Shown one piece after another: positions 26,616 to 35,680 of a stretch of 39,599 nt of DNA. The position numbers were made by a program, and so were the translations under genes. Below the pieces are notes generated by a model, which did no database searches, was not told the origin of the DNA, and worked only from the letters and a program-made list of their open reading frames with translations. This DNA is from Chitinophagaceae bacterium (GTDB taxonomy: Bacteria > Bacteroidota > Bacteroidia > Chitinophagales > Chitinophagaceae). Location: assembly GCA_947454715.1 (NCBI GenBank), contig CANGMZ010000018.1, forward strand, positions 1-39,599, in the 5' to 3' direction. Each line of letters begins with the position of its first letter. The stretch's first letter is position 1.

Positions 26616-27251
26616 TTGAAATTGGCAAAGCAGGACATAACATATTTTTGGGGTACTCGAAGTTTACTCATTAATCTTGGCAGCAGGATAAATACTCGCA
26701 TGAGGGTGTTATATGTTTTTGAATTCCTATTTACGATTGGGCTCGCTACTATTATCCTCTTTAAGTCTTTACCCATACATCGCAATTATTTCCTTTGGAT
26801 AAATATTGTAGGTGCATCGCTACTCTATTTTCTTGCAGGCAGGCGTTTGTTACTGCGCATGTATCTCAGTGAGAGCATTATACTCGATGATCAATGTATC
26901 TCTTTTGTAAAAAAATCAATCTTCTCTAAAAAAGTGCGCCGCTATGATTGGCGATTACTCGGTGCGCTGCATTACGAAGGGTATGCAGCTAAAACTGACC
27001 ACCCGTTGAAAGGTAAATCTTTCGATTATTTTGGCTTTGAGACGCACGAACAAATAATGCAGGTACTGCACCAGAACGGTAATTTATACTTCGATACACC
27101 GGAAGGTAAAATGTACTTTGCTATTGGCGTTTATTCATGGCATGCAGAAGAAATGGTACAAATGATGAAAATGTACATGGGCAACTATCTGCAACTGGGG
27201 CCTGAATGGGAACAAATGCTGCAAGCCCATGAAATGGACGATGCTCAATAA
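26616..27251 (+). CDS. Two-helix membrane protein, unknown function
   Basis: The protein is 211 residues if started at TTG 26616. The first ATG in frame is at 26700, but the sequence before it (ITYFWGTRSLLINLGSR) reads as coding. Two hydrophobic helices (about 30-50 and 57-71) are followed by a basic segment (RRLLLRM) and a soluble domain of about 135 residues with many aromatic residues (GKSFDYFGFETHEQI; MYFAIGVYSWHAEEM). This layout is like bacterial PH-domain-type membrane proteins, but I cannot confirm it. It is downstream of lipB. Its stop overlaps the convergent gene's stop by 7 bp. Confidence 0.7.
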   Translation: MKLAKQDITYFWGTRSLLINLGSRINTRMRVLYVFEFLFTIGLATIILFKSLPIHRNYFLWINIVGASLLYFLAGRRLLLRMYLSESIILDDQCISFVKKSIFSKKVRRYDWRLLGALHYEGYAAKTDHPLKGKSFDYFGFETHEQIMQVLHQNGNLYFDTPEGKMYFAIGVYSWHAEEMVQMMKMYMGNYLQLGPEWEQMLQAHEMDDAQ

Positions 27252-28645
27252 ATATTTACATAACCGGTCTCTAATTCAACAATATCCCTGCGCAGTACAA
27301 ATCTGTATTGCCCTTTCTTCTGAAAATTACGCTTATCCAATATCACTTTTGCCGTATTGATTTTAGGTATTTCTATGACCGCATGATTATCCTTGTCATA
27401 AAACTTTACCGAATAGTGATGTGTAAGAATATCTTCAGGCAAATCAAATGTCACATTACCCGATATTGCATCATTGAAAATGTACTTTGATTTTATATCA
27501 GCAGCAGCGTTTACATTCATATCATCAGAAAACTTGATGCTTATTTTCTGTTTTGGTGGTGCAGCCACTTCCGGTTTAACTACTTCTGTCTTAGCAACTT
27601 CAGTTTTGGCAACATCAGTCATCTTTTTAGCATTAGCAGCTACCGTATCTACATTATAACTAACTGTTATCTTATTTTTTACTGTCTTAGGCAACGCGTC
27701 CATGTAGGCTTGTACTGCATGCTCATCTTTGAGTGTTACAGATACTTTTTTACCTTGATCGGCTTTTTTATTGTCTTCCAGATACTTACCAGCATCCGGC
27801 AGGTCTGTATCATTATTATAGGTTACAACAAATTTTCTTGTCTCTGATTTTGGTAAATTCTCTACAAATTTGCTTACATCTGATTTATCATCAAATGTCA
27901 CATTTACCTTTTTCTTCTGCTCTACAGGCTTTTTCTCCTCAATATATTTCGATGGGTCTATAGCCTCCTCCGAATCATCATCATAAGTAATGCTTATTTT
28001 CTTACGTGTTTCTTCAGGCAACTTATCTACGTATGACTCAACAGTGAGCACATCAATATCATCATCTGTTTTTACTTTATACTGTGGCTTAGGAGGCATT
28101 ACAACGGTATCTGCTTTAGCAACCGGAGCTTCTTTTTTATAAACCTCCATATACTTATCCTTATCAGCTGGTGCTACCGGACTTTTTAATTTACTGTTTA
28201 CAGGCTTGGCTTGTTTTTCAATAGTCTCTGTAACAATCATTTTCTGCAATGCATCATTCGATGGCATATTCCTACTCTTTCTTACAGCAATAGAGTCAAT
28301 ATAGACACCACAATGGTTACTTCCCCAGGTAAGTCCTGAATTGAATACAATAGATAATTTATAATAATTTTTACCGGGCAATGGGTGCCCATCTATATAT
28401 GCCTGAGCACCTTTATAGAGTTTCTTTACATAACCTATTGTAGAATAATTAAAACTACTATCTGTAGAACGCAGAACAGCAATTGATTTTACCCCATCAT
28501 ATTGACAGGTCCAGGATAGCAGAACAAGCCCATTCTGCTCATCACCCGCTATATCAGGCAATGTAGGTTGTGCTATTGCGGCTAAAGAAAACGTCACTAA
28601 GAAGAGTATCAATAACATACTCCGCCTAACGTGGCTTGAAATCAT
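27245..28645 (-). CDS. Exported protein with three ~55-residue internal repeats
   Basis: The 466-residue protein begins with a signal peptide (cleavage near AIAQ, residue 26). A fibronectin-III-like domain follows (about 30-120; LVLLSWTCQYDGVKSIAVLR, then GKNYYKLSIVF). A Lys/Pro/Val-rich linker leads to three tandem repeats: about 187-243, 244-298 and 299-349. Their shared pattern is hydrophobic VxVT/SIT strands, then (Y/F)(V/M)(D/E)xLP, then a KI-V-Y strand, acidic residues and a KY(I/L)E-like turn. A fourth partial copy (KQKISIKFSDD) precedes a C-terminal beta domain. I know no family for the repeat. No T9SS sorting domain is seen, so it may stay in the periplasm. An exact -7 box ends 4 nt before the ATG. 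Confidence 0.8.
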   Translation of the reverse strand: MISSHVRRSMLLILFLVTFSLAAIAQPTLPDIAGDEQNGLVLLSWTCQYDGVKSIAVLRSTDSSFNYSTIGYVKKLYKGAQAYIDGHPLPGKNYYKLSIVFNSGLTWGSNHCGVYIDSIAVRKSRNMPSNDALQKMIVTETIEKQAKPVNSKLKSPVAPADKDKYMEVYKKEAPVAKADTVVMPPKPQYKVKTDDDIDVLTVESYVDKLPEETRKKISITYDDDSEEAIDPSKYIEEKKPVEQKKKVNVTFDDKSDVSKFVENLPKSETRKFVVTYNNDTDLPDAGKYLEDNKKADQGKKVSVTLKDEHAVQAYMDALPKTVKNKITVSYNVDTVAANAKKMTDVAKTEVAKTEVVKPEVAAPPKQKISIKFSDDMNVNAAADIKSKYIFNDAISGNVTFDLPEDILTHHYSVKFYDKDNHAVIEIPKINTAKVILDKRNFQKKGQYRFVLRRDIVELETGYVNIY

Positions 28646-28649
28646 TTTT

Positions 28650-28657
28650 CAAACCTA
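28650..28657 (-). promoter_or_regulatory. -7 box of the repeat protein gene, leaderless start
   Basis: TAGGTTTG on the minus strand is an exact match and is separated from the ATG at 28645 by only AAAA. Confidence 0.5.
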
Positions 28658-28805
28658 ATGCAATTTTCGAGATTTTGAAAATAGCTTATTTTAATAATTG
28701 AAAAATTAACTAAACTGAAACCCACCCAAAATAACCCGCTAACCATTGAATTACTCAATTAATCCCCTATCTTAGCCCTTTGCGATTTTAATCTTAAAAA
28801 GACAA

Positions 28806-30287
28806 ATGGGCATATTTACAAAAAAACCAATCGGCAAATTAATACAAGACGCCGGTGATGGAGAAAAAGGACTTAAACGAACCCTCAGTGCTGCTAACCT
28901 TGTTGCACTCGGTATTGGTGCCATCATAGGTGCCGGATTATTTGTAAGAACTGCTGCTGCTGCTGCCAATAACGCAGGTCCTTCTGTGACCATTGGTTTT
29001 GTGGTGGCGGCTGTAGGTTGCGCTCTTGCAGGACTTTGTTATGCCGAATTTGCATCAATGATTCCTATTGCAGGTAGTGCTTATACTTATTCTTATGCAA
29101 CTATGGGCGAATTAGTTGCTTGGATCATTGGTTGGGATCTGGTATTGGAATATGCAGTAGGTGCCGCAACTGTTGGTATCGCCTGGAGTGAATACCTTAA
29201 TAAATTACTTGAAATGTTTGGGCTGCGAGTCCCCTACGAGTGGTCGCATTCCCCATTTGAATCGGTCAAAGACGCTGCCGGAATGATGCATCATGGCATG
29301 ATGAATGTGCCTGCTCTGTTCATTATCCTCATGATTACCATGCTCCTGATAAGAGGTTCAAGGGAATCTGCAGTAGTAAATGGTATCATTGTAATATCTA
29401 AAGTATCTATAGTTATCCTGTTCATTGTTTTGGGTTGGAGCTATATGAACCCGATTAACCACGCTAACTACATTCCTCAGGCTTCAATTTATACAGATAC
29501 TCAGGGTGTAAACCACAATTATGGTGGGATCTGGGGTATTTTAGGTGCTGCCGGTGTGGTATTCTTTGCCTTTATTGGCTTCGATGCTGTATCAACCGCA
29601 GCTCAGGAAGCTAAAAACCCACGTAGAGATATGCCGATTGGTATATTGGGTTCATTGGTTATTTGTACCATATTATACATCCTTTTTGCTCACGTACTTA
29701 CCGGAGTAGCTAATGTAAACGACTTCCGCACAGTAGGTAAAGAAGCCTCTGTTGCTTATGCTATCAATACCTATATGCCGGGTTATGGCTGGTTGGCAAA
29801 CATGGTTACTGTCGCTATCCTTTTCGGTTTCAGCTCCGTAATATTGGTGATGCTCATGGGGCAATCACGCGTATTCTACTCTATGAGCCGTGATGGTTTG
29901 GTACCTAAAATATTCTCTGATTTGCACCCGAAATACCAGACGCCTTATAAGTCTAACTGGATATTCTTAATTCTGGTAGGTGGCTTTGCAGCTTTTGTGC
30001 CGGGCGACATAGTAGGTGATATGACAAGTATAGGTACGCTATTCGCATTCATTCTTGTTTGTGCAGGTGTATGGATTCTGAGAATTACCAATCCGGAAAT
30101 CCAAAGACAATTCAAAGTACCTGCTGTACCTATCGTTTCCACTCTGGGTATTTTGGTATGCGGTGCCATGATCGCCGGTCTCGGTTGGACAAACTGGGCA
30201 CGTCTTGGTGGTTGGTTAGTAATAGGTTTGGTTATCTATTACTCATACAGCAGAAAAAACAGCAAACTCAATAACAACAAAGAATAA
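28806..30287 (+). CDS. Amino-acid permease (APC superfamily, cationic-transporter-like)
   Basis: The 493-residue inner-membrane protein has about 12 helices. The first unwound helix carries the APC motif GIGAIIGAGLFV (about 36-47). PIAGSAYTYSYATMGELVAWIIGWDLVLEY is characteristic of the CAT/YfnA branch, and FIGFDAVSTAAQEAKNPRRDMPIGI is the conserved loop of the family. Likely role: proton-coupled uptake of amino acids; the substrate is not determined. It is monocistronic, closed by a 19-bp terminator. Confidence 0.92.
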   Translation: MGIFTKKPIGKLIQDAGDGEKGLKRTLSAANLVALGIGAIIGAGLFVRTAAAAANNAGPSVTIGFVVAAVGCALAGLCYAEFASMIPIAGSAYTYSYATMGELVAWIIGWDLVLEYAVGAATVGIAWSEYLNKLLEMFGLRVPYEWSHSPFESVKDAAGMMHHGMMNVPALFIILMITMLLIRGSRESAVVNGIIVISKVSIVILFIVLGWSYMNPINHANYIPQASIYTDTQGVNHNYGGIWGILGAAGVVFFAFIGFDAVSTAAQEAKNPRRDMPIGILGSLVICTILYILFAHVLTGVANVNDFRTVGKEASVAYAINTYMPGYGWLANMVTVAILFGFSSVILVMLMGQSRVFYSMSRDGLVPKIFSDLHPKYQTPYKSNWIFLILVGGFAAFVPGDIVGDMTSIGTLFAFILVCAGVWILRITNPEIQRQFKVPAVPIVSTLGILVCGAMIAGLGWTNWARLGGWLVIGLVIYYSYSRKNSKLNNNKE

Positions 30288-30303
30288 CTTCATTAATAGT
30301 ACC

Positions 30304-30345
30304 AAATGAAACAGGTGGCAGAAAAATCTGCCACCTGTTTCATTT
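30304..30345. terminator. Bidirectional intrinsic terminator
   Basis: A perfect 19-bp stem AAATGAAACAGGTGGCAGA / TCTGCCACCTGTTTCATTT has an AAAA loop. It lies between the convergent permease and Smr-protein genes. Confidence 0.92.
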
Positions 30346-30362
30346 ATATCTTACACTCTAGT

Positions 30363-31361
30363 CTACCTCCTAAAATGTATCTCTGTCGCACCGAAACCAT
30401 ACTTCCCGCTCCACTCATTCTTGAAACGCTTCACTTCAGGTGTCTTCTTCAAAATAGCATGAACCTCTTCCCGCAACTTACCCTTTCCTAATCCATGTAT
30501 CACTATCATACGCTCCTGATGGTGCACAATTGCCAGGTGCAGGTATTTTTCGAGCGTGTCCAGCTGCTTTTTCAATATCTCATCCGTATTCAGTGCCTTA
30601 GCATTTTTTACTAATTGCTCTATATGCAGGTCCAGTTCATACTTAGCAGGTTCTATTGTTCTCGTATTACTGGCAGTAGCATAATCCGGCAACATTTTCG
30701 GTTCAAAAGTCTCTTTAGGCTCAGGCATTTTCTTTACTGCAAAGTCCTCAATAAGCATGTAACTAAATGACGGCTCACTGTTGAGCATCACATTATTGAT
30801 ATGCTCAAACAGCTTTGCGGGTCTTATACGCAACACATTTTCAGCCATTTCCTTCTTATCATTACCCACATCTCTCACTTTCCAGTGAAATCGTGGCTGA
30901 TCATTCATATCGTTATACGATATGTTGTGCATATAGATATTCCCAAATGAGTGCAACGATCCTTCATGCTTAAACGTGCTTTTATTATTGATTTGTACAT
31001 CATAAGCAAACTTTATATCAACCGGCAGTTCATTGAGCAAATAGATCTTAATAAAATCTACTACTTCTTCCATCTCCTCTGTCTTAAATACGGGAACAAA
31101 AGACAGATATATGCCCCGCGCCAACTTTGGTTTGCGCTCTATTATTTTTTCTACCGGTAACTGCGGCAGCGCAGCACTTTTTTTCTGAGGTTTCTTTTCA
31201 GTAAACCATTTCAAATATGGGTGATCTATATCATCAATATATACCGGAAACACTACTCTACCCACCTCTACCTCTATCATCTGCTTATCTAAGATAGCGA
31301 CCACATGCCCTTCCTCACCTGTTCTCCTCAGTAATATCTTATCGCCTATTGTAAACTTCAT
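30363..31361 (-). CDS. DUF2027 and Smr-domain protein
   Basis: The 332-residue cytoplasmic protein has an N-terminal SH3-like segment (KFTIGDKILLRRTGEEGHVVAI). A DUF2027-like region of about 140 residues follows (LARGIYLSFVPVFKTEEMEE, then FGNIYMHNISYND). The C-terminal Smr domain has ELDLHIEQL in place of the usual DLHG and a clear HGLGKGKLREEV. Smr domains act as nucleases or nucleic-acid-binding modules, as in MutS2, but this protein has no MutS ATPase. The DUF2027-Smr arrangement is a Bacteroidetes one; its job is unknown. rdgB lies 35 bp upstream on the same strand, so the two are likely co-transcribed. Confidence 0.85.
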   Translation of the reverse strand: MKFTIGDKILLRRTGEEGHVVAILDKQMIEVEVGRVVFPVYIDDIDHPYLKWFTEKKPQKKSAALPQLPVEKIIERKPKLARGIYLSFVPVFKTEEMEEVVDFIKIYLLNELPVDIKFAYDVQINNKSTFKHEGSLHSFGNIYMHNISYNDMNDQPRFHWKVRDVGNDKKEMAENVLRIRPAKLFEHINNVMLNSEPSFSYMLIEDFAVKKMPEPKETFEPKMLPDYATASNTRTIEPAKYELDLHIEQLVKNAKALNTDEILKKQLDTLEKYLHLAIVHHQERMIVIHGLGKGKLREEVHAILKKTPEVKRFKNEWSGKYGFGATEIHFRR

Positions 31362-31396
31362 AGTTCTTAATTGCTCTATTCAGAGCTATCTATTGA

Positions 31397-31996
31397 TTAT
31401 ATAACACTATTTTCTTCACCTACAGCTAACTGTTCATTTAAAAAAGCCACCATTTTCCGCACTGCTTTCCCTCTGTGACTGATCTGATTCTTAATCTCTA
31501 ACGACAGCTCAGCGAAAGTTTGCGTATAGCCATCAGGTATAAATATAGGATCATAACCAAAACCACCTGCGCCAGTTTTCTTATCTGTAATTTGACCATT
31601 ACATACCCCCTCAAAATAATAAACCTCATTATTCCATATCAGGCAAATAACCGCTTTATAATACGCACTCCTGTCATCAGCACCTTTTAATTCAGTAAGT
31701 ATCAGTTGCAGATTTTTTTCATCATCTCGTTCTCCTGAATAGTGCGCACTGATTACACCAGGCGCACCGCTGAGTGCATTGACACAAATACCGCTGTCAT
31801 CTGCAAATGTATTCTTTCCACTAAACTGATAAATGGCCGATGCTTTAGCCAATGCATTCTCTTCAAATGTAAAATATGGCTCCGGAATATCTGCAGTAAA
31901 TCCTATATCCTGTAGTGACAATACTTCCAGCCCCGCCACAAGTGGTGCTATCTCTCTTATTTTACCCTTATTGTTTGATGCTATAACCAATTGCAT
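31397..31996 (-). CDS. rdgB: XTP/dITP diphosphatase (RdgB/HAM1)
   Basis: This house-cleaning enzyme hydrolyses deaminated purine triphosphates such as dITP, XTP and ITP to monophosphates. The 199 residues carry ASNNKGKIREI (6-16), FEENALAKA, the metal and base site FADDSG (64-69), GGFGYDPIF (144-152) and SHRGKA (173-178). All are intact. A -7 box ends 4 nt before the ATG. The Smr protein follows in the same direction. Confidence 0.95.
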   Translation of the reverse strand: MQLVIASNNKGKIREIAPLVAGLEVLSLQDIGFTADIPEPYFTFEENALAKASAIYQFSGKNTFADDSGICVNALSGAPGVISAHYSGERDDEKNLQLILTELKGADDRSAYYKAVICLIWNNEVYYFEGVCNGQITDKKTGAGGFGYDPIFIPDGYTQTFAELSLEIKNQISHRGKAVRKMVAFLNEQLAVGEENSVI

Positions 31997-32000
31997 GGGG

Positions 32001-32008
32001 CAAAGATA
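32001..32008 (-). promoter_or_regulatory. -7 box of rdgB, leaderless start
   Basis: TATCTTTG on the minus strand is an exact TAnnTTTG match separated from the ATG at 31996 only by CCCC. A -33-like CTTG lies 16 nt upstream. Confidence 0.5.
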
Positions 32009-32043
32009 CCCTATTGTTACATTTCAAGAGCAGAAGGTATATA

Positions 32044-35019
32044 TCACTTCGGCATCTTTGGCACGCGAAAAGTAAGGCTGATGATGGTACCCTTTCCGTA
32101 ATAAGAATCAATATACAATCTGCCGCCCAGTCTACCCGCCCGAACACTCATATTATTAACCCCATTACCCTTCTTTACCGCCTTCAGATCAAAACCCAGA
32201 CCATCATCTTTTAAGATCATTTGCAGCACATCTCTGCGCTTCATAGACACTTCAAGCGTTATGTTCTGCGCCTTAGAATACTTCAATGCATTATTGAGTG
32301 CCTCCTTAAATATCATTAAAAGGTTTCGACTCATATCCATGGGTAATCTGTTATTACGCCACTTCTCTTCTATTCCTGTTACCGTAAACTGCACATTTGT
32401 ATCCTGAAACAGCTCTCCGCCAAAATCATGTATGCGCACTAATATTTCATAAAGATTGTCGTTCGATGGTTTCAGCGACCACAATATATCACGTGTGCCA
32501 CCGTACAGCAATGAAGTATTTTCCTCTATCTGATCAAGTATTCGGGTCACATCGGGTGTTGGTGTTACCTTACTTTTCAATACATTGGTCAGCACATTGA
32601 TACGTGTAAGTTTATTACCTATCTCATCATGAAAATCTTCTGCAGTACGCATTCTTATCTTCGATTGCTCTTCCGCACGCAGCTTCGCCATAAGTTTTTG
32701 CCTGCGTTGATTGCGCTTATTATATATGCTTTGTAAAAAGATACCTATAAGAATACACGCAAACAAAATAGCCACCCTGAACCACCATGTTTTGTGGTAA
32801 GGGGTAATGATCTCAAACGAATAGGTCAATTGCGGATTCACACTGCCACCTGCACCAAGGCACTGCACATAGAATATATACTTACCCGGAGGCAAAGCAG
32901 AATAGGTTACCGTATTGGTGGCAGACCATTCAGACCACGGTGCATCAATACCTTCCATGCGGTAACGATAAAGCACTTGCTCTGCACCACTGAGCGTAAT
33001 AGCCTGAAAAGAAAAGGTGATATTGTTCTTCTTAAATGGTAATCGCAGATTTTGCGGTATACCATACCACTGGTCCAGACTATCATAATAACCCGGGTCT
33101 ATCGTGCTTTCCCCTGCCAGCTTTACCGACTGCATTACAATACTTGCGGGTGCTGAAGATACAACAGCAGAATGTGGCTGATAATGTACAGCTCCATTGG
33201 TAGTCCCAAACCATATTGTACCATCCTTCAGTTTGAGCACCGCATTGATATTGCTCTCCATGCCGGTAATGCCTTGTGCCTTACCATAAAAAGTTACCTG
33301 AGTAGAATTGTTTCCACCCAATACTATTTTATGTATACCGAAACCGGTACCAACCCAGATATTACCATCACTGTCATCAATGATATTATAGATAAAATCT
33401 GATCGCAAACCGTTAGCCTTATTCACCACCAAAGTACTGTTAGTCAATAGATTATATCGAATAGCTCCATTATCACTGCTACCCAACCATAGCTCTTTAC
33501 CTCTTAACGCAAAACAATTGATCAACGAACTATCAACAATAGTATGTGTAACAAATTCTGATATTACCCCGCCATTACAAAGCAACAATCCGCTCTTATC
33601 TGTTGCTATAAGCAAGCTGTCTGCACCAATAGATATGCACGACACTAAATGTATATTAGTCTTACCCCCAAGCGTCTTGAATGTATCATTTTCATACATT
33701 AACACCCCGTTGATAAACCCTACCCACAGCCTGTTTTGCGGGTCCTCATAGACATGTGTAATGACACTCGATGGAAAATTATGCTGTGGAGCTGAGTATT
33801 GCCTGAACGTCTCATGATCATATTCATACAGCCCCTTCTCCTTAGTGCCTACCCATAGCTTTTGGTTATGCGCATAATAAAGTGATGTGATAGCAGGTAT
33901 ATCTGTTCCCGGCAATTGCCTGGGGCTCACCTTACCATTATTAAACACAAACAACCCCGCCTCATAAGTACCCAAGAACAATGAATCTCGTTTATTGGAG
34001 GCTATAGCCATTATCTGCGCACTTGGCAAACCAAGTGTTTCATCTACAGTTGTAAACAGCGTTCCTGAAAAACGGAAGATACCTTGACCGTCAGATGCCA
34101 TCCAGATATTTCCCTCAGCATCAGTAAGCACATCAAAAAATGAGTTATCGCTTAACCCATTTTTCTTGTTATACCCTTGCAAGGTATTACCCGATAACTT
34201 CATTACCCCGTTACTCGTACCCAACCAGAATGCACCAGTTTTATCTTGTGCAAGCGAACGAATAGAAAGATAGTTAAGCGGCTGATCATTAAGATGATAA
34301 GGAGTAATTTTCTTCCCTGTTACATTATATAACCCTGCAGTCGTCCCCAACCATAAAGCATCATTTCGATCCTTGAATATTCTGGAAATATTCGGTGCTT
34401 TCTGGTCTCCCGGCAATGCAAATGACAATGTATCCCAATGATCATTGACAAAGTGAAACATGGTATCCCCCTTTGCAACCCACAAACTACCGGGCTCTGC
34501 AAGCATGGCAGATACCTGCCCCTCGCCACCCGGTGTCAGAAAGTATTTTATCTTACCATTAGCCACATAGTAAACATCTCCTGCGGCTTTCCACCACACA
34601 GTGTCTTTAACAATATTTATTTGTTGGGTATTATTAAACGGATGATCTACCTGTCGTTGTAAAGAAAAGTGTTCAAAGGTTTTGCCGTTGTAACGAGATA
34701 GCCCCTTTTGTGTACCTATCCATATATTATTACTATTGTCTGCTGCTACTGCATAAACAGTGTTGGTCAGCAGCCCATTACGTACATTATAATTAGTAAA
34801 TGTTTTGCCATCATAACGCGAAAGCCCACCCATTGTACCAATCCAGAGATTGCCGATCTTATCTTGCGTAAGGCAAATGGCTTGTGACTGTATCAGACCA
34901 TCATCAACATTAAGATTATGAAACGAATATCGTTGCCCGAAAACTAACGTAGCAGAGCTTATGCACAGCAACGTGACCAGAATAACCCTCAACTTATATA
35001 TGTATGACAACAATTTCAT
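32044..35019 (-). CDS. Sensor histidine kinase with two-component-regulator propeller and Y_Y_Y domain
   Basis: The 991-residue sensor has a signal peptide (MKLLSYIYKLRVILVTLLCISSATLVFG). Many propeller repeats of the pattern NLWIGTxxGLSRYDGK cover about residues 30-640 in the periplasm. A Y_Y_Y-type domain follows (about 660-735; PPGKYIFYVQCLG), then one transmembrane helix (about 745-763). The cytoplasmic kinase has the phosphoacceptor His797 in EDFHDEIGNKLTRIN. An ATPase domain follows with EALNNALKYSKA, DDGLGFD and NGVNNMSVRAGRLGG. The His region is of the HisKA_3/HPK7 kind, which normally pairs with a NarL/LuxR-type regulator. Unlike the hybrid sensors of polysaccharide loci there is no receiver or HTH domain. 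No response regulator lies in the window. The signal is unknown. Confidence 0.9.
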   Translation of the reverse strand: MKLLSYIYKLRVILVTLLCISSATLVFGQRYSFHNLNVDDGLIQSQAICLTQDKIGNLWIGTMGGLSRYDGKTFTNYNVRNGLLTNTVYAVAADNSNNIWIGTQKGLSRYNGKTFEHFSLQRQVDHPFNNTQQINIVKDTVWWKAAGDVYYVANGKIKYFLTPGGEGQVSAMLAEPGSLWVAKGDTMFHFVNDHWDTLSFALPGDQKAPNISRIFKDRNDALWLGTTAGLYNVTGKKITPYHLNDQPLNYLSIRSLAQDKTGAFWLGTSNGVMKLSGNTLQGYNKKNGLSDNSFFDVLTDAEGNIWMASDGQGIFRFSGTLFTTVDETLGLPSAQIMAIASNKRDSLFLGTYEAGLFVFNNGKVSPRQLPGTDIPAITSLYYAHNQKLWVGTKEKGLYEYDHETFRQYSAPQHNFPSSVITHVYEDPQNRLWVGFINGVLMYENDTFKTLGGKTNIHLVSCISIGADSLLIATDKSGLLLCNGGVISEFVTHTIVDSSLINCFALRGKELWLGSSDNGAIRYNLLTNSTLVVNKANGLRSDFIYNIIDDSDGNIWVGTGFGIHKIVLGGNNSTQVTFYGKAQGITGMESNINAVLKLKDGTIWFGTTNGAVHYQPHSAVVSSAPASIVMQSVKLAGESTIDPGYYDSLDQWYGIPQNLRLPFKKNNITFSFQAITLSGAEQVLYRYRMEGIDAPWSEWSATNTVTYSALPPGKYIFYVQCLGAGGSVNPQLTYSFEIITPYHKTWWFRVAILFACILIGIFLQSIYNKRNQRRQKLMAKLRAEEQSKIRMRTAEDFHDEIGNKLTRINVLTNVLKSKVTPTPDVTRILDQIEENTSLLYGGTRDILWSLKPSNDNLYEILVRIHDFGGELFQDTNVQFTVTGIEEKWRNNRLPMDMSRNLLMIFKEALNNALKYSKAQNITLEVSMKRRDVLQMILKDDGLGFDLKAVKKGNGVNNMSVRAGRLGGRLYIDSYYGKGTIISLTFRVPKMPK

Positions 35020-35154
35020 TCAGCGTGTGAAATTAACCTATATCATGGTTTATACAAGCAGTATTTATGGTCTTTTATACAACTTCAATGATAAATCACC
35101 CGTTTTGGAGAGATAATTTACCTCAACTGATATTGCAACTATATACATTATTAC

Positions 35155-35162
35155 TAATTTTG
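35155..35162 (+). promoter_or_regulatory. -7 box of small membrane protein gene
   Basis: TAATTTTG is an exact match 18 nt before the ATG at 35181, with ATTG (35132-35135) 19 nt upstream as a 3-of-4 -33 element. This supports 35181 as the start. Confidence 0.5.
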
Positions 35163-35180
35163 CAACAAACTTTATATACT

Positions 35181-35588
35181 ATGTCCAGCCTAATTATTAA
35201 TCGCTCCAGTGAATATACTAATAGAGCTCGCGTTTACAACATCATTCTCGATGATATAAAAGCCGGCACCATCAAGAACGGCGCTACAGAACAATTAACA
35301 CTAGAATCAGGCTTACATACCTTAAAATTCACTATAGACTGGTGCTCCAGTGCCACTATCACATTTATGATTCATGACGGGGAAACAAAACACTTTGATA
35401 TCTCCGCATTCAAAAACTCAAAGAAAATAATGCCGGTTCTTTTGGGGTTGGCTGTATTAAATATGTTTTTGCTGATAGTTTTTAAACTCAACATCCTCAA
35501 TTACGTCTTCATTGCGCTTGCCCCGGTAATCATTTATAAATTATCTGTAGGCAGAAAATCATACCTCACATTAGTAGAGAAAGATTAG
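35181..35588 (+). CDS. Small membrane protein with N-terminal beta domain, unknown function
   Basis: The frame is open from 35067, but the ATG at 35181 follows a good promoter and begins a coherent protein (MSSLIINRSSEYTNRARVY). The 135 residues form a likely beta sandwich of about 75 residues (IILDDIKAGTI; EQLTLESGLHTLKFTIDW), then two hydrophobic helices (about 84-102 and 104-120) and a short polar tail. The layout, with a small domain presenting surface or lipid-like strands before two helices, recurs in uncharacterised Bacteroidetes proteins. I cannot name the family. Confidence 0.7.
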   Translation: MSSLIINRSSEYTNRARVYNIILDDIKAGTIKNGATEQLTLESGLHTLKFTIDWCSSATITFMIHDGETKHFDISAFKNSKKIMPVLLGLAVLNMFLLIVFKLNILNYVFIALAPVIIYKLSVGRKSYLTLVEKD

Positions 35589-35633
35589 TGAGTGAGAACA
35601 GAATATATCATCAGAACTGACTATAAATAGCAA

Positions 35634-35659
35634 AGCCGGCAACTGTTGTTGCCGGCTTC
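35634..35659. terminator. Bidirectional intrinsic terminator
   Basis: A perfect 11-bp GC-rich stem AAGCCGGCAAC / GTTGCCGGCTT has a TGTT loop. It lies between the convergent small membrane protein and Cys/Lys-rich protein genes. Confidence 0.85.
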
Positions 35660-35680
35660 TTAAATACTATAAAGCTATAA

